Assembly: GCA_013368375.1 (NCBI GenBank)
Contig: JAACJP010000089.1
Location: 1-27,064, forward strand
DNA from: Tricholomella constricta
Lineage: Eukaryota > Basidiomycota > Agaricomycetes > Agaricales > Lyophyllaceae
Reading direction: 5' to 3'
Length of the DNA: 27,064 nucleotides
Below, piece after piece: positions 1 through 8,232 of this stretch; within the stretch, counting starts at the first letter, position 1, and every line of letters starts with the position of its first letter. A program made the position numbers and the translations under genes. The notes under the pieces were generated by a model, which was not told the DNA's origin, searched no databases, and saw nothing but the letters and a program-made list of their open reading frames with translations.

Positions 1-76
1 CATCGCTGATCCGATCAAAGGTCGTCGGTCCAATCCTCCTCCTCCTCCCGACATAATCGACGACGAACCCCATTAC
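1..76 (+). pseudogene. B1 gypsy pol, 3' segment left of the A insertion
   Basis: Reading from base 2, this encodes the linker between the integrase C-terminus and the chromodomain, ending DIIDDEPHY. It matches the corresponding part of the full-length relative B3 near 19917-19992 almost base for base. The differences include CpG to CpA changes (for example in 'gatcaaagg' and 'tccaatcc'). The frame is broken at base 76, where element A has inserted, and resumes at 10759 with the chromodomain. The rest of B1 lies to the left, outside the window. I see no lesion in the visible part other than the insertion. Confidence 0.9.
72..76. repeat. Target-site duplication of element A, left copy (ATTAC)
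   Basis: ATTAC directly precedes the 5' LTR and is repeated directly after the 3' LTR at 10759-10763. Removing element A plus one copy restores an uninterrupted B1 pol frame, which confirms the boundaries. Confidence 0.95.
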
Positions 77-434
77 TGTCACGAACGTCCCCAACGACCA
101 CCCCTAAAGTCACACCCACTATGCTTTCCCACGCACGTCCGCCGTACATATATGACACCACTTTCTTTTCGGACACCTCACCTCGATATTACCTACTGTT
201 AAGACTAGTTCTCGATTCTCGTTCTCGTTTCTCTCTCTCTCTCTCAATCTATTTGGCTTCACGCCCGTATCACTTGAGCTCTTTCGTTCGAATCAGCCCC
301 GGTGAACACCTCCGTCAACGCTCACGACCTCCGAATACTCCTTCGTAGGTCGTCTTCCTTGACGGACGTCAGGCCTGTCCGCTTCGGTGGTTCCAGAGTA
401 ACTCTGTAACCGGCGTGCTACACAGGTCCTAACA
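77..434 (+). repeat. 5' LTR of element A
   Basis: 358 bp, beginning TGTCACGAAC and ending GGTCCTAACA. It aligns without gaps to 10401-10758, with two C/T differences. It contains a TATATA-like box at 149-153, a predicted transcription start at A180 and a CT microsatellite near 231-248. A short open frame from 121 is present in both LTRs but is not coding-like. Confidence 0.97.
149..191 (+). promoter_or_regulatory. Element A promoter: TATA box and predicted mRNA 5' end
   Basis: A TATAT box at 149-153 lies 31 bp upstream of A180. The 12 bases from 180 (ACCTCGATATTA) are the exact reverse complement of the bases directly after the LTR (435-446). In self-priming elements of the Tf1 type the first bases of the mRNA are the primer, so this complementarity marks the transcription start. 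The TATA spacing independently supports it. The start site itself is inferred. Confidence 0.75.
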
Positions 435-446
435 TAATATCGAGGT
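435..446 (+). other. Self-priming primer-binding site of element A
   Basis: TAATATCGAGGT starts at the first base after the 5' LTR and is perfectly complementary over 12 nt to the predicted mRNA 5' end at 180-191. There is no TGG at this position, so a tRNA CCA end would not pair. This is the arrangement known from Tf1/sushi retrotransposons, where the mRNA 5' end folds back, is cleaved and primes minus-strand synthesis. Confidence 0.85.
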
Positions 447-463
447 CCTCCCACCCACCGGAC

Positions 464-1486
464 ATGTCCTCGACGATAGTGGAGCCCAACACAACCATCC
501 GCTACCAAAACTTCGAAGGTCCTTCCTTCACTCAAAGGAGACCTTCACCACCACCTTTCGAAACTTCCCCTGCCTCAACAGGACCTCCGATGCAAGGGAC
601 TTTCGGACCCAACAGGTCCAGGCTGGAACAACAGATCTTCCAACCCGGTCAACATGAGGGGGACTTTTCCTCTGTCAGTCAAGACCCTCGACGACCCCTA
701 CCCCGAACCCCTCAAACGTTTTCAACCCGTCCTAATCACTCGCTACCCCCAACTAATCCCCCTTACCACCATCAGCAACGACCTCCGGACCTCCGCCATC
801 GAGTAACCAGACTCCCGGGTCGTACTACGACAGACTGAGGAACCCGGAGATGTTCCAAAGGAGGGATAGGGCGCGGGAGGAGGCACAGGGACAATTCGCT
901 CGCACGAGCTCCTGGTCGAAACCATGGGGATGGACCACCAACCCAGGACACCAGAACAATGGGCCAACTCTCGTGTTGTCGACCGTTACAACTGCACGAA
1001 GCCCATCGACTGCCCCCACAACTGACGGTGTTGCTACCAAATGGGGGGAAACGAACGAAGGTTGCGCGCTCTGGCTGGGGAAATCCAGACGTCCAACGAC
1101 GAAAGAAGATTCTCCGACCCCCAAAGCGCGGGACGTTCTTTCCACATGCCAATTCAGGAACCGATTCCCTCCAGAATCGAAATGAGATTCGAGGAACCTC
1201 CACGAGCGACGAGCACCGTCAATACGCAGTCGGCCTCTGCTCTACTCCGGAGGATGAACCAAGGAAACGCAACTCCTAGTCAAGAAAGGTTCGAACCCAC
1301 CATCACGCTGGGGGCGGACACTCGAAGAGCTCCGACGTTCGGGTTCTGGGGAGCCCACAATTTTGCAAAGGATCCCCGAAGAGAATCCCTCTTTCGAAGG
1401 ACCGTTTTCCAGGCCAAACTCGAGTTTTCAAGGCCTACAAAAGACCTCCGCAAGGCAAGAAGGAGCTCCTCAGAGGGAACCCGAGA
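464..1486 (+). pseudogene. Gag N-terminal leader with frame switches
   Basis: An ATG at 464 opens a proline-rich, Gag-like frame to 838. Coding-like sequence then seems to continue in other frames: frame 1 about 790-905 (containing SYYDRLRNPEMFQ), frame 3 about 905-1360 (containing RTPEQWANSRVVDRYN, with a TGA at 1021-1023, then ALAGEIQTSNDERR), frame 1 about 1360-1550, and back to frame 2, the main gag frame. The net shift is zero. Either an ancestral gag began at 464 and this lineage carries compensating indels, or there are unrecognised introns, or low-complexity composition makes wrong frames look coding. The LTRs are nearly identical, so lesions would have to predate this insertion. Confidence 0.45.
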
Positions 1487-3289
1487 ATGTTCCCCTACCT
1501 CCGTCGGAACAAGGAGTCCCAACGCCGTTATCGTACGCTCATAGCTACGAATTACGCGAAGAAAAACCGGGAAGAAGGAGGAGCACCCCCAAGGACACGA
1601 GAAGACTGGCGCCAAACACCACCTCACCTGGCGACTCAGAACAGGAGGTCACCGCAAGGCCCACGCCCCATCTCCCCAAGAGAACGACGTGGACTCGGAG
1701 CGGACCCCGGCCCCGGTCAAAACGTGAACATCCTCGAAGGAAGGCAAGGGACCCAACAACAATTCCCCCAGTTCGAACAATACAGAACTGGCTACAACCG
1801 CGGACCAGCCCCACCAATACCCGGCGGACGACCAATCCCTCAGTACAACGGACCACCTCCACAGCCCCAACCACCTCCGGGATCTTCGGGACCACCTACC
1901 CCGAGAGGATCTCAATGGGGAAACGGTCCCGGAGGACCAGGAGGGGGAGGAGGAGGTTACGGAGAAGGAGGGGGAGGCCCCGGTGGAGGCGGGGGAGGTC
2001 CCGGGGGAACAGGAGGTCCCGGAGGAGGAGGAGGTCACGGAGGATACGGACCACCACAAGGACCAGGAGGCCCTGGAGGCCCCGGAGGTCCGGGATGGGG
2101 AGGAGGAGGCCCAGGATGGGGAGGGGGAGGTCACGGAGGAGGAGGAGGAGGAGGCCCGCCCGGAAACCCAGGGGGAGGCCACTTCGCAAACCCCCAACGA
2201 CCCCCACCTCCACCGCAACAATTCTTAGGCCCAAACCAAAACTTGACCCCGGAACAGTATCGACACCTCCTAAACCTGGAATCGAAGATCGACATCAGGA
2301 AACCGGACCCCTTCACGGGAAAAGAACCGAGGAGATGGAAGACCTTCGTCACGGAATGCCTAGTAACGTTTCAAGCCAAGGCGATCACCTACGAACAGGA
2401 CCACCTGAAGGTGTCATTCGCGAGCTCCTACTTAAAGGACGGAGCTATGGACTACTTTCGACTGCAACTCACGTACAACCCCCAACACCCAATGTTCACG
2501 AATTGGGAAGGATTCGTACACGAACTAGGATCACGCTTCGGAATACCGAACTCGAGAGTGGAAGCCGAGAACAACATTTTGCGACTGAAAATGAAGGACT
2601 GGGAAAAGTTCACAGCATTCATCGTCAAGTTCGAACAAGAAGCGTACGAAACAGGTTGGAACTGGGTAGCGCTGCAGTTCACACTCCGGAAAGCGCTCCC
2701 CCCGCGAATCCTCAACGTCCTGGCCATCGCACCAAGCCCCGAAACCTACGAAGGTTACCGAGATCTGGTCACTCAAATCGATCGGAGGTACTGGGAACAT
2801 CGCATAGAAAATCCAGAGTCCTACAAACCCCTCTGGGCGAATAACGCGAACGCCCCCAACACCTCCGCACGACCTCCGATGGGACCTTCGGCCGGACCCG
2901 CAAGCCGCACGACGCCGCAAACGGCTCAAGGGAACAGGAACGCACGCTTGAACGCCGAAAGTCATGATCAGGACCCGGAATCAGGTAGGGAAGGTAAGGC
3001 GCAAGACCAGGAAATCGCATGGGACGACGAGGAGGCCCTACAAGCCAACAACTTCGGTTTCAAGAAGTCAACACGCCCCTGGGTGAAGATTGACGAAGAC
3101 GTAAAGCAACAACGAATTCGAGACAAGGCCTGCATCCTATGCGGTGACCTGGAACACTGGATGCGCGACTGCCCAACAGCAAACGCCATGGGCAGAGCCA
3201 CCTACCTCATCGGCGACGACATCTTCGAATTCCATCACAAGACAGAAGAGGGAAACGCGGGGGCGATTCAGGACTTGCCCGGGCTCTGA
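1487..3289 (+). CDS. gag: Element A Gag (capsid and nucleocapsid)
   Basis: An intact 600-codon frame for the structural protein of the virus-like particle. Order of parts: a proline/arginine-rich N-terminus; a very glycine-rich tract at about residues 145-230 made of GG, GPGG and GWGGGG; a retrotransposon Gag capsid-type helical region at about 280-440 (including DPFTGKEPRRWKTF); and a CCHC zinc knuckle at C549-x2-C552-x4-H557-x4-C562 for RNA binding. The first ATG of this frame after the upstream frame switches is at 1487, but translation may begin upstream. The frame ends at TGA 3287-3289, inside a stem-loop that follows a slippery heptamer, and overlaps the pol frame by about 140 nt. Confidence 0.85.
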   Translation: MFPYLRRNKESQRRYRTLIATNYAKKNREEGGAPPRTREDWRQTPPHLATQNRRSPQGPRPISPRERRGLGADPGPGQNVNILEGRQGTQQQFPQFEQYRTGYNRGPAPPIPGGRPIPQYNGPPPQPQPPPGSSGPPTPRGSQWGNGPGGPGGGGGGYGEGGGGPGGGGGGPGGTGGPGGGGGHGGYGPPQGPGGPGGPGGPGWGGGGPGWGGGGHGGGGGGGPPGNPGGGHFANPQRPPPPPQQFLGPNQNLTPEQYRHLLNLESKIDIRKPDPFTGKEPRRWKTFVTECLVTFQAKAITYEQDHLKVSFASSYLKDGAMDYFRLQLTYNPQHPMFTNWEGFVHELGSRFGIPNSRVEAENNILRLKMKDWEKFTAFIVKFEQEAYETGWNWVALQFTLRKALPPRILNVLAIAPSPETYEGYRDLVTQIDRRYWEHRIENPESYKPLWANNANAPNTSARPPMGPSAGPASRTTPQTAQGNRNARLNAESHDQDPESGREGKAQDQEIAWDDEEALQANNFGFKKSTRPWVKIDEDVKQQRIRDKACILCGDLEHWMRDCPTANAMGRATYLIGDDIFEFHHKTEEGNAGAIQDLPGL

Positions 3290-3294
3290 ATCGC
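3250..3294 (+). promoter_or_regulatory. -1 ribosomal frameshift signal, gag to pol, element A
   Basis: The heptamer GGGAAAC (3250-3256) is in the exact X_XXY_YYZ phase of the gag frame (codons GGA AAC). Six bases later a perfect 9-bp stem begins: GCGATTCAG at 3263-3271 pairs with CTGAATCGC at 3286-3294 around a 14-nt loop. The gag stop TGA lies in the 3' arm. The pol frame is exactly -1 to gag and has been open since 3148. All three elements of a classical -1 frameshift module are therefore present. Function is inferred. Confidence 0.85.
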
Positions 3295-6200
3295 GAAGAC
3301 CTAAAACCGGACCTTGACACTAAACTACGCGCAACGGCATTATCGACAACGGACACCCGCACAGTAACTCTCTCCTCCCATTCGTCACTGGCATTCCTAA
3401 TACACCTCACGCCAAACGGAGGAGGAGAAGACCCCGAAAACACGCTCATCGACAGCGGAGCTACCGACAACTTCATGGACTCCGTCATGGCGACATCACG
3501 TGGGCTCCACCTTGAGGAGCTCAACCCCCCAATAAACCTCTGCCTATTTGACGGAGAACTCTCCGCATCAGGCAAAATCACACACTATACCACCAACGAC
3601 GTCAAATTCAGTGACGGCACCACTCAGAGGATAAGATTCCTCATAACGAAACTCCACGAGACAGCGACGATAGTACTGGGACTATCATGGCTGAAGGAGG
3701 TCAATCCCCACATAAATTGGAAAGACCTCTGCATCACGCTACGACGGGGGTCAAACGGCAAAATCGAAGGATCACTACCGGACCTCCGAAGGAAAAAGGA
3801 AGTCGCTCCAACAACAACAGGCACAGGAGCTCAACGCTTACCCTCACGGTCGGCTCGCTCCTTCACGATCGAAGTACAGTTGGAGGGATCTGCAACGCGT
3901 CTACGGGCACTTATTGATAGTGGGGCGGCGGGAAATTTCATAGCACAATCCTCGTGTACGAAACCGGAACCTCTCGCCAACCCCATGACCCTACAACTGT
4001 TCGACGGAAACCCCAGCGGAGGCGGAGCCATTTCACACCATAGTCCCGAAACGATCAAACTCGAGAACGGACTAGAGTATAAGGTCGACCTCCTCATAAC
4101 ACAGTTACATCCAGCCACACCAGTAGTGCTTGGATTACCTTGGTTACGGGAAGCAAATCCGGACATCGACTGGCGGGAAATGTCCATGACCATGGAACAA
4201 GGGGCAGGACTAGCCGCGATATCGCTTTCCCAGAAGACGCAATGGGGAACCGTGACCCTTGAGGAGGAGGAAGACGTCGAAGCTCCGAAACCAGCCAACC
4301 CCCTTTTGGAAAAACAACCCCTCCTCAGGGACATCCTGGACAACGATAACGACCAGAACGACACCTCCAACGACATCAAGAAGGAGGAAGACACCCGCCC
4401 AAACACCAACGAACCCCAAGAGGAAGTACCAACACCGACAACCGAGTCGCCAGAGGAGGTAACGGGACGGAAACGCACCCGAAAACCACCCCCACCGAAC
4501 TACTTCCCTCCAAACGTTCCGAGGTCCAAATTCAAACCCCACCCCAAACGGAAATCCGCAACGTCCCCAACGACAGAAACACAGGAAGAAGAGGAAACCA
4601 ACCCAGAAACGGAGGTCGAAGATGAAACCGGAGAGGGAGAAGAGGATGTCGAAACACAAAACATCCGCCTGATCGAAGCAGCGCCATTCGCGAACCTCAT
4701 CAGGGACGGAGCCACAGCGTTCCAACTACACATCTCCCCCACCGAAAAGGAAGAACACCTCCATGCCAATAACACCTCCGACGACGAACCCAAGCAACCA
4801 AAGACAGAAAAGGAAATCTTTGAGGAAGTCGTACCTCCGGAGTACAGGGACTTCGAAGACGTATTCTCAGCGGGCGAAGCGAAAACCATCCCCCCACACC
4901 GACCCTACGATCACACAGTGGAACTCGACGAAAACACTACCCCTCCCTTCGGAAAGATATACAACATGTCCGAACTGGAGTTGAAAGCATTGAAGGATTA
5001 CATCGACGAGATGCTCGGAAAAGGGTTCATCCGACCTTCAAGTTCGTCAGCGGGAGCTCCGGTACTATTCGCAAAGAAGAAGGACGGATCACTCCGACTA
5101 TGCGTGGACTATAGAGGATTAAATCGAATCACCAAGAAAAACCGTTACCCTCTACCTCTGATCGGAGACCTCATAGACCGACTTCAAAAAGCGAAAGTAT
5201 ACTCGAAGATCGACCTCCGAGTGGGTTACAACAACGTCCACATAGCTCCGGGACACGAATGGAAGACAGCCTTCCGCACTCGATACGGACTTTTCGAATA
5301 CCTGGTAATGCCCTTCGGCATGACAAACTCACCCGCGACGTTCCAACACTTCATGAACGACATCTTTCACGACATGAACGACGTGTTCGTAATAATCTAC
5401 CTCGACGACATCCTGGTCTTCTCGGAGACCTTAGAGGAACATCACGGACACGTTCGGAAGGTCCTCGAGAGGCTCCGGAAACATAACCTTCATGCGAAAC
5501 CGGAGAAATGCACATTTCACACTACGGAGATCGAATATCTAGGCGTCATTGTATCCCCTGGCGGAGTGAAAATGGATCCAGGAAAAGTCGACGCGATCCG
5601 GAAGTGGCCTAGACCCACGAAGGTCAAAGAACTCCAATCCTTCCTAGGCTTTGCAAACTTCTATCGGCGGTTTATCGACAATTACTCGGGCATAACGAAG
5701 AGGTTAAACAAACTCACGCAAAAGGACACAATCTGGAAATGGGATTCCGAATGCGAAGGAGTCTTCGAGCTATTGAAGAAAGCATTCTCCTCCGCACCCA
5801 TCCTACGACACTTCGATCCTCAACTACCGGTGATACTAGAGTGCGATGCCTCCGACTTCGCCATAGCGGGGATCATCTCCCAAATTGACGAGACATCACA
5901 AGACTTACGTCCGGTCGCCTTCTACGCGAGAACTATGATAGATGCAGAGCTCAACTACGACATCTATGACAAGGAGCTCCTAGCAATCGTGGAAGTGTTT
6001 AAGCAATGGAGGGCCTACCTAGAGGGATCTCCCCACCGCATTCAAGTGTACTCCGACCACAACAACCTACAGTACTTCTCCACGACCAAACAACTCAGTC
6101 GCAGACAAGCACGATGGTCGGAATGCCTGGCAAACTTCGACTTCCAGATAAACTATCGACCCGGAAGACTGGGAGCGAAGCCAGATGCCCTTACGCGAAG

Positions 6201-7755
6201 AGCGGACGTGTATCCAAAGAAGGGTTTCGAGCAGGATCACAACTCCTTCAACAACCGCATCATCATACCCCCCGAACGATTGAACGCGGCCCTAATACTG
6301 AACGAGGAGCTCCTACTAAACAATGTTCGGAACGCACCCCGAGACGATTTCTTCGAAAGGCATGCACCCAAACCCGGAGAAGAGACCTCCGCATTCTCCC
6401 TATCCGATGATCACAAACTACTCCTTCGCGACGGAAGAATCTATGTACCGGACCATTCCAGATTACGACTCGACATCCTACAGCAACACCACGATCACAA
6501 ACTGCGCGGACATCCAGGGATCAGAAAGACCACACAACTCATCATGAGGACTTATTTCTGGCCCGGATTACGGAAGGAGGTCACTCGATACGTCCGAAGC
6601 TGTCATACCTGTAAAAGAGCGAAGGTCCCACGCCATAGCCCATACGGATTATTGAAACCACTCCAGATCGGGCGAAGGGCGTGGGCCTCCATATCCATGG
6701 ACCACATCGTAGAATTACCGGAATCGGATGGGTACGACGCCATACTGGTCGTAGTATGCCGCCTCACCAAGCAAGGCATCTTCATACCCTGTCACACAAC
6801 GGACACAGCAAAGGAACTTGCTCAGCTATTCTTGGAACATGTCTTCTCCAAACACGGACTGCCTGATGACATCATCTCCGACAGAGGCACCCTCTTCGTC
6901 TCCCGTTTCTGGAGCTCGCTATGTAAAGCCCTGGACATCAAATCGAACCTTTCGACAGCGTATCACCCGGAGACCGACGGCCAGACGGAACGAGTAAATC
7001 AGACACTGGAACAATACCTCCGGATGTACGTGAACTATCTCCAGACCAACTGGCGAACACAGCTCCCTCTGGCGGAATTCACGTACAACAATACGACCCA
7101 TTCGACCACGGGAGTTTCCCCTTTCTTTGCGAACAAGGGTTATCACCCCCGCTTGACAATCTCTATAAAAGATATACCGGCGAAAGAAGCCCAGGAGGTA
7201 GCCGTAGACCTCCGGACCCTCCAGGACTACCTCCGCAAAGAAATAGAGATCGCAAACGAAGCCTACAAACGATTCGCGGACAAGAAGCGGGACCCTACAC
7301 CTGACTGGGCTGTAGGAACGGAGGTATGGCTCGACTGCCGGAACATCAAAACGAAACACCCCTCCAAAAAGCTAGACCACCGGAGACTGGGCCCCTTCAA
7401 AATCCTGCAGAAGATTTCCAGCCATGCGTATCGACTGGAACTACCTCCGACACTGAAAGGGATTCACAACGTCTTCCACGTCAAGTTACTCGAGAAGCAC
7501 CAACACGAGAATTTCCCCAGACGATCGAAACCACCTCCGCAGACGATCAAAGTCGAGGGCGAAGAACACTACGAAGTGGGACAAATCCTAGATTCCCGAA
7601 CACGAGGGAAACACGTCCTCTACTTGGTACGATGGGAAGGGTACGGCCCCGAAGACGATACCTGGGAACCAGCGGAGAATATAGAGGGAGCAAAAGACAT
7701 GGCCCTCGAATTCCACCGACTTTTCCCGAGAAAGCCACGGGACCCCACGATTTAA
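3256..7755 (+). CDS. pol: Element A Pol polyprotein (two retropepsins, RT, RNase H, integrase, chromodomain)
   Basis: About 1,499 residues if read from the frameshift; the first ATG is at 3475 (residue numbers count from it). Retropepsin 1 has DSGA at 3451-3462, just upstream of that ATG, and VLGLSWL near 3667. Retropepsin 2 has DSGA at 3916-3927 (D148) and VLGLPWL near 4125. An acidic, proline-rich linker follows. Reverse transcriptase has YLDD at 642-645. RNase H has D791, E834, D861 and D904. Integrase has an HHCC zinc domain (H from about 1005; C1043 and C1046), a DD35E triad D1076/D1136/E1172 and GPF at 1306. A chromodomain at about 1363-1418 includes LYLVRWEGYG and DTWEPAENI. No stop or missing catalytic residue is seen. 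The chromodomain implies targeting to methylated-histone chromatin. The duplicated protease is unusual. Confidence 0.93.
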   Translation, partial: RGGDSGLARALNREDLKPDLDTKLRATALSTTDTRTVTLSSHSSLAFLIHLTPNGGGEDPENTLIDSGATDNFMDSVMATSRGLHLEELNPPINLCLFDGELSASGKITHYTTNDVKFSDGTTQRIRFLITKLHETATIVLGLSWLKEVNPHINWKDLCITLRRGSNGKIEGSLPDLRRKKEVAPTTTGTGAQRLPSRSARSFTIEVQLEGSATRLRALIDSGAAGNFIAQSSCTKPEPLANPMTLQLFDGNPSGGGAISHHSPETIKLENGLEYKVDLLITQLHPATPVVLGLPWLREANPDIDWREMSMTMEQGAGLAAISLSQKTQWGTVTLEEEEDVEAPKPANPLLEKQPLLRDILDNDNDQNDTSNDIKKEEDTRPNTNEPQEEVPTPTTESPEEVTGRKRTRKPPPPNYFPPNVPRSKFKPHPKRKSATSPTTETQEEEETNPETEVEDETGEGEEDVETQNIRLIEAAPFANLIRDGATAFQLHISPTEKEEHLHANNTSDDEPKQPKTEKEIFEEVVPPEYRDFEDVFSAGEAKTIPPHRPYDHTVELDENTTPPFGKIYNMSELELKALKDYIDEMLGKGFIRPSSSSAGAPVLFAKKKDGSLRLCVDYRGLNRITKKNRYPLPLIGDLIDRLQKAKVYSKIDLRVGYNNVHIAPGHEWKTAFRTRYGLFEYLVMPFGMTNSPATFQHFMNDIFHDMNDVFVIIYLDDILVFSETLEEHHGHVRKVLERLRKHNLHAKPEKCTFHTTEIEYLGVIVSPGGVKMDPGKVDAIRKWPRPTKVKELQSFLGFANFYRRFIDNYSGITKRLNKLTQKDTIWKWDSECEGVFELLKKAFSSAPILRHFDPQLPVILECDASDFAIAGIISQIDETSQDLRPVAFYARTMIDAELNYDIYDKELLAIVEVFKQWRAYLEGSPHRIQVYSDHNNLQYFSTTKQLSRRQARWSECLANFDFQINYRPGRLGAKPDALTRRADVYPKKGFEQDHNSFNNRIIIPPERLNAALILNEELLLNNVRNAPRDDFFERHAPKPGEETSAFSLSDDHKLLLRDGRIYVPDHSRLRLDILQQHHDHKLRGHPGIRKTTQLIMRTYFWPGLRKEVTRYVRSCHTCKRAKVPRHSPYGLLKPLQIGRRAWASISMDHIVELPESDGYDAILVVVCRLTKQGIFIPCHTTDTAKELAQLFLEHVFSKHGLPDDIISDRGTLFVSRFWSSLCKALDIKSNLSTAYHPETDGQTERVNQTLEQYLRMYVNYLQTNWRTQLPLAEFTYNNTTHSTTGVSPFFANKGYHPRLTISIKDIPAKEAQEVAVDLRTLQDYLRKEIEIANEAYKRFADKKRDPTPDWAVGTEVWLDCRNIKTKHPSKKLDHRRLGPFKILQKISSHAYRLELPPTLKGIHNVFHVKLLEKHQHENFPRRSKPPPQTIKVEGEEHYEVGQILDSRTRGKHVLYLVRWEGYGPEDDTWEPAENIEGAKDMALEFHRLFPRKPRDPTI

Positions 7756-8232
7756 AACGACTCGACGAACACCCATGCACATCACGAAAAATTATGCAAA
7801 TCCATTTCAAGAAGACAAACTGTGTTATATGTATTCGTACCTCCTGACAACAACATTACGAAAGAGAAACGATACCAAGAAAAAATAAACGAACTTCAAG
7901 TGTAAATATTTGGCAAGAGGAAATGAAAGAAGTCCAAGACACTGCGAAAAAGACCGTCTACTCGATGCGACGACGCTTGGAGGGACCTGCACTGGCAGAG
8001 GAACCGTCCTCGCGCCCAACCCCCACCTCCCCAACCACCCCTATGTCGGAAATTTCTGGCCCGGCTTGAAATCCAGCTCGATTATAATTCTCACGGTCAG
8101 GTTATGATCTGGATCACAACTGTAATCATGACCGGCATGGCAATCACCGAGTGTTGGTTATATTTGGTCATAACCACGATCATGACCCCGGTCATAATCC
8201 GGGCCGTGATTAAATGGATTGCGTCAGTTATA
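7756..8232. other. Non-coding spacer between convergent pol and antisense gene
   Basis: No convincing coding frame. The first half is AT-rich. The second half (about 8090-8250) carries several copies of a GGTCAT/ATGACC motif in both orientations, including the dyad ATGACC-CC-GGTCAT at 8182-8195, GGTCATAA at 8166, ATGACC at 8128 and GGTTATGATC at 8100. Its position between two convergent reading frames would suit transcript termination or regulator binding, but neither is shown. Confidence 0.5.

Noticed and set aside
121..348. Short open frame in element A's LTR, repeated at 10400-10672
   Set aside because: It lies inside U3-R of both LTRs, is low complexity, and duplicates simply because the LTR does.
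435..460. tRNA primer-binding site for either family
   Set aside because: No TGG follows the LTRs, and perfect self-complementarity to the mRNA 5' end explains the site better.
1649..2221. Serine-rich minus-strand open frame opposite gag
   Set aside because: It is the complement of the glycine/proline-rich gag tract; GC-rich repeats lack stops on both strands.
1363..2844. 493-codon arginine-rich plus-strand frame overlapping gag
   Set aside because: Its arginine-rich part is the glycine-rich gag tract in another frame. Only its first portion (to about 1550) may be genuine displaced gag coding.
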